NCBI RefSeq assembly: GCF_030439915.1
Contig: NZ_JAQFJG010000010.1
Span: forward strand, 1 to 64,000
Direction of reading: 5' to 3'
Length of the DNA stretch: 64,000 nt
Source: Streptococcus sp. SPS1
Lineage (GTDB): Bacteria > Bacillota > Bacilli > Lactobacillales > Streptococcaceae
Made by a program: the position numbers and the translations under genes. Below, one piece after another: positions 16,272 to 25,205 of this stretch (the stretch's first letter is position 1; each line of letters starts with the position of its first letter). The notes beneath the pieces are model-generated. The model made no database searches. It was not told where the DNA came from and saw nothing but the letters and a program-made list of their open reading frames with translations.

Positions 16272-17179
16272 GTTTCACAGTAGCAGTAAAAGAAGAAATT
16301 CTAGGTCAACACCATCTGAGCCGGCATGAATTATCTGCCATTATCAAGATGTCTGGTAGCATCGGTCTCTCGACTTCGGGCCTGACCTTGTCCGTTGTGA
16401 CAGAAAATGCCAAACTGGCTCGTCACCTCTATGAATCCTTTCTCCATTTCTATGAAATCAAATCGGAAATTCGTCACCACCAACGGAGCAATCTTCGCAA
16501 GAATCGGGTCTATACCGTTTTTACAGATGAAAAGGTGCAGGACTTGTTGAGTGATTTGCACTTGGCAGACTCCTTTTTTGGTTTGGAAACAGGTATTGAT
16601 GAGGAGATTTTATCAGACGAGGAAGCAGGCCGTGCCTATCTCTGTGGCGCTTTCTTGGCAAATGGAAGTATTCGTGACCCTGAGTCAGGAAAGTACCAGT
16701 TGGAAATCAGTTCTGTTTATCTGGACCACGCGCAAGGGCTTGCCTCACTTCTTCAGCAGTTTTTACTGGATGCCAAGGTACTTGAGCGCAAGAAGGGAGC
16801 TGTGACCTATCTCCAGCGAGCCGAAGATATTATGGACTTCTTGATTGTCATCGGAGCCATGCAGGCGCGAGATGATTTTGAGCGGGTTAAGATTTTGCGG
16901 GAAACTCGTAACGATCTTAATCGAGCCAATAATGCCGAGACAGCTAATATTGCTCGGACAGTTTCTGCCAGCATGAAGACTATCAACAATATCAGCAAAA
17001 TCAAAGATATTATAGGCTTAGAAAATCTGCCAGTGGATTTGCAGGAAGTAGCGCAGTTGCGGATTCAGCACCCAGACTACTCTATCCAACAGTTGGCAGA
17101 TAGCCTCAGCACCCCTCTGACCAAAAGTGGTGTCAACCACAGACTCAGAAAAATAAATAAGATAGCCGATGAATTATAA
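16268..17179 (+). CDS. whiA: WhiA DNA-binding protein
   Basis: A 303-residue WhiA homologue. The N-terminal part has the LAGLIDADG-endonuclease-like fold with [21 protein letters not shown], without nuclease activity in the family. The C-terminal HTH includes [13 protein letters not shown] and [14 protein letters not shown]. In Gram-positives WhiA affects cell division and chromosome organisation. Start ATG 16268 overlaps the yvcK stop. No clear terminator follows before the small-RNA promoter at 17272. Confidence 0.94.
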   Translation: MSFTVAVKEEILGQHHLSRHELSAIIKMSGSIGLSTSGLTLSVVTENAKLARHLYESFLHFYEIKSEIRHHQRSNLRKNRVYTVFTDEKVQDLLSDLHLADSFFGLETGIDEEILSDEEAGRAYLCGAFLANGSIRDPESGKYQLEISSVYLDHAQGLASLLQQFLLDAKVLERKKGAVTYLQRAEDIMDFLIVIGAMQARDDFERVKILRETRNDLNRANNAETANIARTVSASMKTINNISKIKDIIGLENLPVDLQEVAQLRIQHPDYSIQQLADSLSTPLTKSGVNHRLRKINKIADEL

Positions 17180-17271
17180 AGATATATCCCCCTTGAATTA
17201 TCAGTGTGATTGGTTGATTCTATTTTTTTAATGACCTGATATCGCTAACTTACAAAATATCAACCTGTTTC

Positions 17272-17301
17272 TTGACAATTGAATAGAGTATGTGAGATAA
17301 T
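17272..17301 (+). promoter_or_regulatory. Promoter of candidate antitoxin RNA
   Basis: Consensus TTGACA (17272-17277), an 18-bp spacer and GATAAT (17296-17301). The start site would be near 17308. The following transcript has no open reading frame and meets a terminator about 70 bases later, as expected for a strong antisense-RNA promoter. Confidence 0.75.
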
Positions 17302-17307
17302 AAGGGG

Positions 17308-17381
17308 GAATTGAGAAGTTCTAGCATTTTAGTGCTAACAGAAATCCCCTCGGTACTGCAATACCGAGGGGATTTTTTCTG
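17308..17381 (+). ncRNA. Candidate type I antitoxin RNA (RNA I of a par/Fst-like module)
   Basis: Predicted RNA of about 73 nt between a consensus promoter and an intrinsic terminator. Bases 17311-17327 (ttgagaagttctagcat) are identical to 17486-17502, which is the complement of the toxin start codon and first codons, so the RNA can pair exactly over 17 nt with the toxin translation start. A second block, ttagtgc at 17329-17335, recurs at 17533-17539 and is complementary to the toxin 5' leader. Two short direct repeats plus a shared terminator on convergent RNAs is the layout of the pAD1 par locus (RNA I/RNA II). Expression is inferred. Confidence 0.7.
17343..17378 (+). terminator. Shared terminator of the toxin-antitoxin module
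   Basis: aatcccctcggta (17343-17355) pairs with taccgaggggatt (17362-17374), followed by ttttct on the plus strand. On the minus strand the tail (atttctgtt) is weaker, but the stem is the only one downstream of the toxin gene, so both RNAs probably end here. Confidence 0.85.
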
Positions 17382-17406
17382 GGTTAGATAGCACTAACCA
17401 CGAAGG

Positions 17407-17502
17407 TTACTTGTCGAAGTGATCGTCTAACCAACGAGTCACCAGCCATGAGATAATACTCTCGATGACTGCGATAAGTACTATTTTGAGAAGTTCTAGC
17501 AT
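17407..17502 (-). CDS. Fst-like type I toxin peptide, 31 aa
   Basis: Minus-strand ATG 17502 with near-perfect SD AAAAGGAGG (17519-17511), 8 bases upstream. The 31-residue peptide begins MLELLKIVLIAVIESIISWL and ends VTRWLDDHFDK: one membrane helix followed by WL and a charged tail, the plan of Fst/par toxins that insert in the membrane. It lacks the AP pair seen in pAD1 Fst. The leader can fold so that gatacgcctt pairs with the SD (aaggaggtat), resembling the SD-sequestering stem of par RNA II. Too small for usual gene callers. Alternatives: a holin-like or other small membrane peptide. Confidence 0.75.
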   Translation of the reverse strand: MLELLKIVLIAVIESIISWLVTRWLDDHFDK

Positions 17503-17546
17503 CTGTAATACCTCCTTTTCCAAGGCGTATCGTTAGTGCCATCGTT

Positions 17547-17555
17547 ATTATATCA
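17547..17555 (-). promoter_or_regulatory. Extended -10 promoter of the toxin mRNA
   Basis: On the minus strand TGA precedes TATAAT (17552-17547). The start site would be near 17540, giving a leader of about 38 nt before the toxin ATG. No good -35 is present at 17 bp, so the extended -10 probably carries recognition. Confidence 0.6.
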
Positions 17556-17641
17556 CATGCTTTATCAATTTGATAGGACATTTTTGATTTTTGAAAAAGA
17601 AGGGGAAAGGTATGAGCTGATCAGATCGTAGATGAACTATA

Positions 17642-17676
17642 AAACCACGAATCCTATGTGACTCGTGGTTCTTTTT
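17642..17676. terminator. Terminator downstream of ferredoxin/flavodoxin reductase gene
   Basis: aaccacga (17642-17649) pairs with tcgtggtt (17661-17668), followed on the plus strand by ctttttt. On the minus strand it follows the reductase stop, but the tail (ttttatag) is shorter. Probably bidirectional. Confidence 0.7.
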
Positions 17677-18644
17677 TATAAACTGGTTGAGTGTTTTGGT
17701 TGCACTTTTTGCTCAGGGTCAATGTAGTTGATGGCATTGTTGACAGCGGTTGGTGCTTCTCCCAGTCCTGTCGCAATTAAGTCAATTTTTCCGTCATAGT
17801 AGCAGCAGTCGCCGATAGCATAGATACCTGCTTGGCTAGATTCTTGCTTGCTGTTGACGATAATCTTGTGGCGGTTGAGGTCCAGACCCCAGTTTTTAAG
17901 GTTACCGACAGAAGATTTGAAACCATAGTTGACAAAGAGGTGGTCTAGGTCAATCGTTTCGGTTTCATCAGATTTGACTTTTGTGATTTCAAGTTTATCA
18001 AGCGTTTTTCCATTTCCAAGGAGTTGGCTAGGGACGAATGGTGTCTTGATGGTCACAGAAGATCCCTGCAAAGCTTGGACACTGTGTTCCAAGGCGCGGA
18101 AATTATCTCTGCGGTGAACAAGGGTGGTTGGTGCAATTTTTTCAAAAGCCAAAGCCCAATCCACTGCTGAGTCTCCCCCACCAAGAATCGTCACTTTCTT
18201 ACCAGCGTATTGCTGAATGTTGGAAACGTGGTAATGGATATTTTCATAGCCCTCAACCCCTTCTAGTTCCAGCGGACGTGGTTTGAAGGCACCGCCACCC
18301 ATTGCGATGATAACTGTTTTAGTCAGGTGACTTCCTTTAGAAGTGGTAATGGCAAAGCCTTCTTCTTGTTTTTCAATTTCAAGCACCGTTTCATTGAGAT
18401 GGATAGGGGTATCAAATCCATTTAGCTGTTCAATCAAGCGGTTAGTCAACTCTTCTCCAGTCAGGTTTGGGAAACCTGGTACGTCTAGGATTTCCTTTTC
18501 AGGGTAGAGAATAGCAGGTTGTCCACCTAGCTGGGGAAGAGAGTCGATGATTTGGACCTTGGCTTGGCGTAGGTGGGCATAGAAGGCTGCAAAAAGCCCG
18601 ACAGGACCACCACCTACAATGGTAATATCATAGAGTTGAGACAT
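17676..18644 (-). CDS. Ferredoxin/flavodoxin-NADP+ reductase, thioredoxin-reductase-like type
   Basis: A 322-residue FAD flavoprotein. N-terminal FAD motif TIVGGGPVGLFAAFYA (about 8-23), FAD-contacting LGGQPAILYPEKEILDVPGFP, NADPH Rossmann motif VTILGGGDSAVDWALAF (about 153-170), and C-terminal YAIGDCCYYDGKIDLIATGLGEA. There is no CxxC redox pair, which separates this YumC type from thioredoxin reductase. It moves electrons between NADPH and ferredoxin or flavodoxin. ATG 18644 has SD aaaggagaa on the minus strand. Monocistronic, with a TGATACAAT extended -10 upstream, and divergent from cdaA. Confidence 0.92.
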   Translation of the reverse strand: MSQLYDITIVGGGPVGLFAAFYAHLRQAKVQIIDSLPQLGGQPAILYPEKEILDVPGFPNLTGEELTNRLIEQLNGFDTPIHLNETVLEIEKQEEGFAITTSKGSHLTKTVIIAMGGGAFKPRPLELEGVEGYENIHYHVSNIQQYAGKKVTILGGGDSAVDWALAFEKIAPTTLVHRRDNFRALEHSVQALQGSSVTIKTPFVPSQLLGNGKTLDKLEITKVKSDETETIDLDHLFVNYGFKSSVGNLKNWGLDLNRHKIIVNSKQESSQAGIYAIGDCCYYDGKIDLIATGLGEAPTAVNNAINYIDPEQKVQPKHSTSL

Positions 18645-18735
18645 AGTTTCTCCTTTGTTTTTTCTAGTCAGTTTATTGTATCATATTTTTGCTCAATGTA
18701 AAATGGACTAGGATAGGGAAAAAAATGCCAGAAAA

Positions 18736-18744
18736 TGGTATAAT
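18736..18744 (+). promoter_or_regulatory. Extended -10 promoter of the cdaA operon
   Basis: TGG then TATAAT (18739-18744), about 36 bases before the cdaA start. No convincing -35. Confidence 0.6.
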
Positions 18745-18779
18745 AGGACGAAAGTGTTTTGATAGGGAGGATATCAGGG

Positions 18780-19637
18780 ATGAATTTTCAACAATTATCC
18801 AATCTGCAATATTGGACCAGTTTGTTTGCAAGTCCATGGACGATAGCTATCAATCTGATTGATATTTTGATTGTTGCTTATATTTTATATCATTTTACAA
18901 AAGCTATTGCAGGAACCAAGATTATGATTTTGGTACGTGGAGTTTTGGTGTTTATTTTAGCTCAAATCCTTGCAAATATGATTGGCTTGACTACGATTTC
19001 TTGGTTAATCAATCAAATTATTACTTATGGGGTTATTGCGGCGGTTGTTATCTTCTCTCCAGAGATTCGGACTGGTTTGGAACGTTTGGGAAGAGCGACA
19101 GATTTCTTTTCCAATGCCCCTATTAGTGCTGAGGAACAGATGATTCGTGCCTTTGTTAAGTCTGTTGAATACATGAGTCCTCGTAAAATCGGGGCCTTGG
19201 TTGCTATTCAGCGTGTACGTACCTTGCAGGAGTATATTTCGACAGGAATTCCCTTGGATGCTAAGATTTCTGCAGAACTTCTCATTAACATTTTTATTCC
19301 CAACACTCCCCTACATGATGGTGCAGTGATTATCAGAGAAGAACGTATCGCTGTGACGTCTGCCTATCTGCCCTTGACAGAAAGTACAGGGATTTCCAAG
19401 GAATTTGGCACCAGACATCGGGCGGCTATTGGTTTATCAGAAGTCTCAGATGCCTTGACTTTTGTCGTATCAGAGGAAACGGGAGGAATTTCGATAACCT
19501 ATAATGGAAGCTTTAAGCACAACCTAACACTTGATGAATTTGAAACAGAATTACGTGAAATCTTACTTCCAAAAGAGGAAGCAGGTCTTAGTTTTAAAGA
19601 ACGATTGCTAGGAGGATGGAAACATGAGAAAAAATAG
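18780..19637 (+). CDS. cdaA: Diadenylate cyclase CdaA
   Basis: Membrane-bound c-di-AMP synthase of 285 residues. Three N-terminal transmembrane helices (about 15-95) precede the DAC domain, with substrate and metal motifs LHDGAVII and GTRHRAAIG. It joins two ATP into c-di-AMP, controlling K+ and osmolyte balance and wall stress. The frame extends to TTG 18759, but ATG 18780 with SD gggagga gives the family N terminus. It overlaps cdaR by 14 bases and continues to glmM, the conserved cdaA-cdaR-glmM operon. Confidence 0.96.
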   Translation: MNFQQLSNLQYWTSLFASPWTIAINLIDILIVAYILYHFTKAIAGTKIMILVRGVLVFILAQILANMIGLTTISWLINQIITYGVIAAVVIFSPEIRTGLERLGRATDFFSNAPISAEEQMIRAFVKSVEYMSPRKIGALVAIQRVRTLQEYISTGIPLDAKISAELLINIFIPNTPLHDGAVIIREERIAVTSAYLPLTESTGISKEFGTRHRAAIGLSEVSDALTFVVSEETGGISITYNGSFKHNLTLDEFETELREILLPKEEAGLSFKERLLGGWKHEKK

Positions 19638-20403
19638 TTTATACATCATATCCTCACTCTTTTTTGCTTGTGTCTTATTTGTCTATGCTACGGCGACGAA
19701 TTTTCAAAACAGTACCAGTGCTAGGCAGGTAAAAACGGAAACCTATACGAATACAGTAACAAATGTCCCTATTGACATACGCTATAATAGTGATGAGTAT
19801 TTTATTAGCGGTTTTGCTTCAGAAGTATCAGTGGTCTTGACTGGTGCAAATCGCCTATCGCTAGCTAGTGAAATGCAAGAAAGCACACGTAAATTCAAGG
19901 TTACTGCTGACCTAACAGATGCCAGTGTTGGAACGATTGAAGTTCCTTTGAGCATTGAAGATTTACCCAATGGGCTGACCGCTGTGGCGACTCCGCAAAA
20001 AATTACAGTCAAGATTGGTAAGAAGGCTCAGAAGAATAAGGTAAAGGTTGTACCAGAGATTGACCCTAGTCAAATTGATAGTCGGGTACAGATTGAAAAT
20101 GTCACGGTGTCAGATGAAGAAGTGTCGATTACGAGTGACCAAGAGACATTGGATAGAATTGATAAGATTATCGCTGTCTTGCCAACCAGCGAACGCATAA
20201 CAGGTAATTACAGTGGTTCGGTACCTTTGCAGGCAATCGACCGCAATGGGGTTGTCTTACCGGCAGTTATCACTCCCTTTGATACAATAATGAAGGTGAC
20301 TACAAAACCAGTAGCATCAAGTTCAAGCACATCAAATTCAAGCACAAGCAGTTCATCGGAGACATCTTCGTCAACGAAAGCAACTGGTTCAAAAACGAAT
20401 TAA
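19624..20403 (+). CDS. cdaR: CdaR, YbbR-domain regulator of CdaA
   Basis: A 259-residue extracytoplasmic protein with an N-terminal membrane anchor (IISSLFFACVLFVYATAT), then YbbR domains (roughly 40-225, for example FISGFASEVSVVLTGANR and KVVPEIDPSQID) and a Ser/Thr-rich low-complexity tail (about 228-259). CdaR binds and modulates CdaA. ATG 19624 lies inside cdaA, with SD aggagg (19611-19616). The tail of repeated Ser could vary in length between strains. Confidence 0.9.
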   Translation: MRKNSLYIISSLFFACVLFVYATATNFQNSTSARQVKTETYTNTVTNVPIDIRYNSDEYFISGFASEVSVVLTGANRLSLASEMQESTRKFKVTADLTDASVGTIEVPLSIEDLPNGLTAVATPQKITVKIGKKAQKNKVKVVPEIDPSQIDSRVQIENVTVSDEEVSITSDQETLDRIDKIIAVLPTSERITGNYSGSVPLQAIDRNGVVLPAVITPFDTIMKVTTKPVASSSSTSNSSTSSSSETSSSTKATGSKTN

Positions 20404-20427
20404 AAATAGAAAAAGGATTTTATAAAA

Positions 20428-21780
20428 ATGGGTAAATATTTTGGGACTGATGGAGTCCGTGGAGAAGCTAATGTAGAACTTACTCCGGAATTAGCTTTTA
20501 AGCTAGGACGTTTTGGAGGCTATGTTCTGAGTCAACATGAAACGGAAGCACCAAAAGTCTTTGTGGGACGTGACACACGTATTTCAGGGGAAATGCTAGA
20601 ATCTGCCCTGGTAGCAGGTCTCCTTTCAGTTGGTATTCACGTATATAAATTAGGTGTTATGGCAACACCAGCAGTAGCTTACTTGGTCAAAACAGAGGGA
20701 GCAAGCGCCGGTGTCATGATTTCTGCTAGCCACAACCCAGCCCTTGATAATGGAATCAAGTTCTTTGGCGGTGATGGCTTCAAACTAGATGATGAAAAAG
20801 AAGCAGAAATTGAAGCCTTGCTAGATGCTGAGGAAGACACTCTTCCTCGTCCAAGTGCAGAAGGCTTGGGAACCTTGGTAGATTATCCAGAAGGCTTGCG
20901 TAAGTATGAAGGATACCTTGTTTCAACTGGAACTCCTCTTGAAGGAATGAAGGTTGCCCTGGATACAGCCAATGGTGCAGCGTCTACAAGTGCCCGTCAA
21001 ATTTTTGCAGACCTTGGTGCTCAATTAACGGTTATTGGGGAAACACCAGATGGTCTTAACATCAACCTTAATGTTGGTTCTACGCACCCAGAAACCCTTC
21101 AAGAAGTGGTCAAAGAAAGCGGGTCAGCGATTGGTTTGGCCTTTGATGGAGACAGTGACCGTTTGATTGCTGTTGATGAAAATGGCGACATCGTCGATGG
21201 TGACAAGATCATGTACATCATCGGGAAATATCTTTCTGAAAAAGGACAATTGGCTCAAAATACAATCGTGACAACCGTTATGTCCAACCTTGGTTTCCAC
21301 AAGGCCTTGGACCGCGAAGGTATTAACAAGGCAGTTACTGCAGTTGGTGACCGCTACGTTGTTGAAGAAATGCGAAAATCAGGCTACAACCTTGGTGGTG
21401 AACAGTCTGGGCACGTTATCTTGATGGATTACAATACCACTGGTGATGGTCAATTATCTGCTGTCCAATTGACAAAAATCATGAAGGAAACTGGTAAGAG
21501 CTTGTCAGAGTTGGCAGGAGAAGTAACCATTTACCCACAAAAATTAGTTAATATCCGAGTGGAAAATGCCATGAAGGAAAAGGCTATGGAAGTGCCAGCT
21601 ATCAAGGTTATCATCGAGAAGATGGAAGCTGAAATGGCGGGGAATGGTCGTATTCTTGTTCGCCCAAGTGGAACAGAGCCCCTCTTGCGTGTCATGGCAG
21701 AAGCTCCTACAACAGAAGAAGTGGACTACTATGTTGATACTATCGCAGACGTAGTTCGAGCTGAAATCGGGATTGACTAA
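20428..21780 (+). CDS. glmM: Phosphoglucosamine mutase
   Basis: A 450-residue alpha-D-phosphohexomutase converting glucosamine 6-phosphate to the 1-phosphate for UDP-GlcNAc and peptidoglycan. N terminus [14 protein letters not shown], phosphoserine loop [12 protein letters not shown] with Ser101, metal loop DGDSDR, sugar loop GGEQSGH, phosphate loop [11 protein letters not shown]. Third gene of the cdaA operon; in other Firmicutes GlmM also binds and restrains CdaA. ATG 20428 follows aaaaaggatt. Confidence 0.97.
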   Translation: MGKYFGTDGVRGEANVELTPELAFKLGRFGGYVLSQHETEAPKVFVGRDTRISGEMLESALVAGLLSVGIHVYKLGVMATPAVAYLVKTEGASAGVMISASHNPALDNGIKFFGGDGFKLDDEKEAEIEALLDAEEDTLPRPSAEGLGTLVDYPEGLRKYEGYLVSTGTPLEGMKVALDTANGAASTSARQIFADLGAQLTVIGETPDGLNINLNVGSTHPETLQEVVKESGSAIGLAFDGDSDRLIAVDENGDIVDGDKIMYIIGKYLSEKGQLAQNTIVTTVMSNLGFHKALDREGINKAVTAVGDRYVVEEMRKSGYNLGGEQSGHVILMDYNTTGDGQLSAVQLTKIMKETGKSLSELAGEVTIYPQKLVNIRVENAMKEKAMEVPAIKVIIEKMEAEMAGNGRILVRPSGTEPLLRVMAEAPTTEEVDYYVDTIADVVRAEIGID

Positions 21781-21812
21781 AACTTAGAAAACTAGATGAA
21801 AATAAAAAATTA

Positions 21813-21821
21813 TGGTACAAT
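21813..21821 (+). promoter_or_regulatory. Extended -10 promoter of the DUF1149-degV pair
   Basis: TGG then TACAAT (21816-21821), 32 bases before the DUF1149 start; a second TATAAT occurs a few bases on (21827-21832). Confidence 0.55.
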
Positions 21822-21853
21822 AGCTTATAATATTGTAGCCAAGGGAGAAAGAC

Positions 21854-22228
21854 ATGAATCTTAAACGTGAACAAGAATTTGTTAGTCAGTATCATTTTGA
21901 TGCGCGTAATTTTGAATGGGAAAATGAAAATGGAGCTCCTGAAACTAAGGTGGATGTGAACTTCCAATTGCTCCAACATGATCAAGAAAATCAAGTGACT
22001 TCCTTGATTGTCATCTTGACCTTTATGATTGTATTTGATAAGTTTGTCATCAGTGGAACCATTTCACAGGTAAACCACATCGATGGCCGTATTGTCAATG
22101 AACCAAGTGAATTGAGCCAAGAAGAAGTGGAAACTTTGGCTCGCCCAAGTTTGAATATGCTCAACCGTTTGACTTACGAAGTAACTGAAATTGCATTAGA
22201 CTTACCAGGAATCAATTTGGAGTTCTAA
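21854..22228 (+). CDS. DUF1149 family protein
   Basis: A 124-residue soluble protein conserved in streptococci and lactobacilli, with no signal peptide. The pattern of beta strands ([36 protein letters not shown]) followed by a helical C terminus is reminiscent of the SecB fold, but function is not established. ATG 21854 follows SD agggagaaag. It is followed after one base by the degV gene, so the two are co-transcribed. Confidence 0.85.
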   Translation: MNLKREQEFVSQYHFDARNFEWENENGAPETKVDVNFQLLQHDQENQVTSLIVILTFMIVFDKFVISGTISQVNHIDGRIVNEPSELSQEEVETLARPSLNMLNRLTYEVTEIALDLPGINLEF

Positions 22229-22229
22229 T

Positions 22230-23078
22230 ATGAAACTAGCTGTTATCACAGATTCTTCTGCCTATCTCAGTGCAGAGACCTTGCAAAGAGAAGATTTGTA
22301 TGTCTTGGATATTCCTGTCAATATTGATGGTGAGGAGTATGTCGAAGGCATCAATCTGACTGCTGAGGAATTTTACCAAAAAATGGCTCAGGCTTCTGAA
22401 TTGCCTAAGACTAGTCAACCAAGTATTGCCAAGTTAGATGAAATCTTAACTTCGCTCAAAGAACAAGGTTATACCCATGCTTTGGGGCTTTTCCTATCTT
22501 CTGGAATTTCAGGTTTTTACCAAAATATCCAGTATATGATAGATGAATATGAGGGCTTAACCATTGCTTTTCCAGACACTTTGATTACAAGTGCTCCTCT
22601 GGGTATCATGGTTGAAAGCGTCTTTAATTGGAGTGACCAGGGCGATGATTTTGCCAGCATTCAGGATAAGCTAGCCATTCAAATCAGTCGTACGTCAGCC
22701 TTTATCATGGTAGATGATTTGGATCATTTGGTGAAAGGTGGACGCCTTTCAAATGGTGCTGCTATTTTGGGCAATTTGCTTAGCATTAAGCCAATCCTCT
22801 ATTTCAATGACCAAGGTGTGATTGAAGTTTACGAAAAAGTTCGTACGGAAAAGAAAGCAACTAAGCGCTTAATTGAGATTATCAAGGAAGCAACAGCTTC
22901 AGGGCAATATCGTGTCATTGTCATTCATGGGAATGCTCCTGAAAAGGCTGAGGAATTGCGTCAGCACTTGATTGAATCTGGATTGAGTTCAGATGTTTCA
23001 CTTGCTACATTTGGTAGTGTCATTGGAACCCACCTAGGAGCAGGAAGTATTGCTCTGGGTTATATTCCAGTGATTTAG
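22230..23078 (+). CDS. DegV family fatty-acid-binding protein
   Basis: A 282-residue DegV protein: N-terminal [18 protein letters not shown] segment (SQPS being the lipid-head contact region), [13 protein letters not shown], and C-terminal [20 protein letters not shown]. The fold binds one fatty acid; FakB paralogues deliver it to FakA kinase. Whether this paralogue works with FakA cannot be told from sequence. ATG 22230 is coupled to the DUF1149 stop. Confidence 0.9.
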   Translation: MKLAVITDSSAYLSAETLQREDLYVLDIPVNIDGEEYVEGINLTAEEFYQKMAQASELPKTSQPSIAKLDEILTSLKEQGYTHALGLFLSSGISGFYQNIQYMIDEYEGLTIAFPDTLITSAPLGIMVESVFNWSDQGDDFASIQDKLAIQISRTSAFIMVDDLDHLVKGGRLSNGAAILGNLLSIKPILYFNDQGVIEVYEKVRTEKKATKRLIEIIKEATASGQYRVIVIHGNAPEKAEELRQHLIESGLSSDVSLATFGSVIGTHLGAGSIALGYIPVI

Positions 23079-23241
23079 TTGGCGCTTCTAGGCTAGTTAA
23101 GAAATCTTGTATCATAGCCATTGAACACGGACTACCTGTCTCTTGAAAAAAGATGCCTGTCTTGCCTTTCGTGGAAAGTCAGCGCCATTCCCTATTTTTC
23201 ATAGGCAGCTAACGTCCTTTGTATCTTAGACAGGAGTAGAG

Positions 23242-24009
23242 ATGAGTATTCGAGTAATTATTGCCGGTTTTAAGGGAAAGATGGGCCAGGCTGCTTGTCA
23301 GATGGTCTTGGCTGATCCAGACTTGGACTTGGTAGCAGTTTTGGATCCTTTTGAGTCTGAGTCAGAATGGCAGGGAATTCCTGTTTTCAAGGATAAGGCT
23401 GATTTAGCAGGCTTTGAAGCGGATGTCTGGGTAGATTTTACTACTCCAACTGTTGCCTATGAAAATACACGCTTTGCTCTTGAAAATGGCTTTGCTCCAG
23501 TAGTTGGAACGACTGGTTTCACAAGTGAAGAAATTGCAGAGCTAAAAGAATTTTCTCGTGCCCAAGATTTGGGTGGCTTGATTGCTCCTAACTTTGCCTT
23601 GGGTGCTGTCTTGCTTATGCAATTTGCGACGCAGGCTGCCAAATATTTCCCAAATGTGGAGATTATCGAGCTCCATCATGACAAGAAAAAGGATGCTCCG
23701 AGTGGAACAGCCATTAAAACAGCTGAGTTGATGGCGGAAGTTCGAGAGTCTACTCAGCAAGGTGCGCCTGATGAGGAAGAATTGATTGCAGGTGCCCGTG
23801 GTGCTGATTTTGATGGCATGCGCATCCACTCAGTTCGTTTGCCAGGCTTGGTAGCTCATCAGGAAGTCATCTTTGGCAATCAGGGAGAAGGATTGACCCT
23901 CCGTCATGACTCCTATGATCGCAGCTCCTTCATGACAGGGGTGAATTTGGGAATTAAAGAAGTTGTCAAGCGTCATGAGCTTGTCTATGGATTAGAACAC
24001 TTATTATGA
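23242..24009 (+). CDS. dapB: 4-hydroxy-tetrahydrodipicolinate reductase
   Basis: A 255-residue enzyme of the lysine branch, reducing the DapA product with NAD(P)H. N-terminal dinucleotide site [18 protein letters not shown], the catalytic stretch [15 protein letters not shown] (His-His and Lys), and substrate Gly-Thr. ATG 23242 follows SD caggagtaga. It overlaps cca by 4 bases (ATGA). The 163-base gap before it shows no gene. Confidence 0.95.
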   Translation: MSIRVIIAGFKGKMGQAACQMVLADPDLDLVAVLDPFESESEWQGIPVFKDKADLAGFEADVWVDFTTPTVAYENTRFALENGFAPVVGTTGFTSEEIAELKEFSRAQDLGGLIAPNFALGAVLLMQFATQAAKYFPNVEIIELHHDKKKDAPSGTAIKTAELMAEVRESTQQGAPDEEELIAGARGADFDGMRIHSVRLPGLVAHQEVIFGNQGEGLTLRHDSYDRSSFMTGVNLGIKEVVKRHELVYGLEHLL

Positions 24010-25205
24010 GATTAACGCAAATGCCTTCTGAATTTCAGAAGGCTTTACCAGTATTAGAAAAAATTAAAGAAGCAGGCTTTGAAGCCTATTTTGTTGGGGG
24101 CTCTGTTCGAGATGCCCTCCTCAATCGTCCCATCCACGATGTGGATATTGCGACGTCTTCCTATCCAGAGGAGACCAAGCAGATTTTTCCGCGAACAGCC
24201 GATATCGGAATCGAGCATGGAACCGTCTTGGTTTTAGATGGGGATGAGGAGTATGAGGTAACTACCTTTCGGACAGAAGATGTCTATGTGGACTATCGAA
24301 GACCCAGTGCGGTTTCCTTTGTGCGTTCGCTAGAAGAAGACCTCAAACGCCGTGATTTTACAGTCAACGCCTTTGCCTTGGATGAGACAGGAGAAATCAT
24401 TGACTTGTTTCATGGTTTAGAAGATTTGGAAAAGCAAGTCTTACGAGCGGTTGGTGTAGCTAGTGAGCGTTTCAACGAAGATGCTCTACGGATTATGCGT
24501 GGTTTCCGTTTTCAGGCCAGTCTTGGCTTTGAACTTGAGCCAGAAACCTTTAAAGCTATGAAGACTTTGACGCCACTTTTGGAGAAAATTTCTGTGGAGC
24601 GTACCTTCGTCGAGTTTGATAAACTCTTGCTGGCTCCATTTTGGAGAAGAGGTTTGGCTTCCATGATTGAGAGTCAAGCTTATGACTATCTCCCTGATAT
24701 GTCAGCTAGCCAAGACAAGCTTAACAGACTGTTTGATTTGGAGACTGATTTCATCTTTGCATCTTCAGAGCAAGCTTGGGCGGCTCTACTGTGGACTTTG
24801 GAGATTGAAAATGCGCAGCCATTTTTGAAGGCTTGGAAGACCTCACGCCAGTTTGCCAAGCAAGTTCAGGATTTACTGACTATTTTGGCCTTGCGTGAAA
24901 AGGGAGAATTGAGCAAGCGCGATTGTTATCGCTTTGACTTGGATTTACTTTTACAGGCTGAAAATCTTCGTCAGGCTCAAGGGAAACCAGTCAATCCGCA
25001 AGCTATTACAGAAACCTACCAGAGTTTGACAATTCATGATAAGAAAGAAATCCAAATCAACGGTGGTATTTTGATTAAGGAATATGGCTATCAGCCGGGG
25101 CCAGACTTGGGAGAGATTTTAACAGAGATTGAGTATGCCATTGTCGATGGAGAATTGGAAAATGACCGTCAAGCCATCCATGCTTACCTGAGGGAGAAAA
25201 AATGA
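24006..25205 (+). CDS. cca: CCA tRNA nucleotidyltransferase
   Basis: A 399-residue class II nucleotidyltransferase that adds or repairs the tRNA 3' CCA end. N-terminal signature [24 protein letters not shown] (DxD metal site), then the [10 protein letters not shown] and [19 protein letters not shown] motifs. Length fits Gram-positive CCA enzymes. Starts within the dapB stop and overlaps the ABC-F gene by 4 bases: dapB-cca-ABC-F is one translationally coupled unit. Confidence 0.95.
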   Translation: MRLTQMPSEFQKALPVLEKIKEAGFEAYFVGGSVRDALLNRPIHDVDIATSSYPEETKQIFPRTADIGIEHGTVLVLDGDEEYEVTTFRTEDVYVDYRRPSAVSFVRSLEEDLKRRDFTVNAFALDETGEIIDLFHGLEDLEKQVLRAVGVASERFNEDALRIMRGFRFQASLGFELEPETFKAMKTLTPLLEKISVERTFVEFDKLLLAPFWRRGLASMIESQAYDYLPDMSASQDKLNRLFDLETDFIFASSEQAWAALLWTLEIENAQPFLKAWKTSRQFAKQVQDLLTILALREKGELSKRDCYRFDLDLLLQAENLRQAQGKPVNPQAITETYQSLTIHDKKEIQINGGILIKEYGYQPGPDLGEILTEIEYAIVDGELENDRQAIHAYLREKK

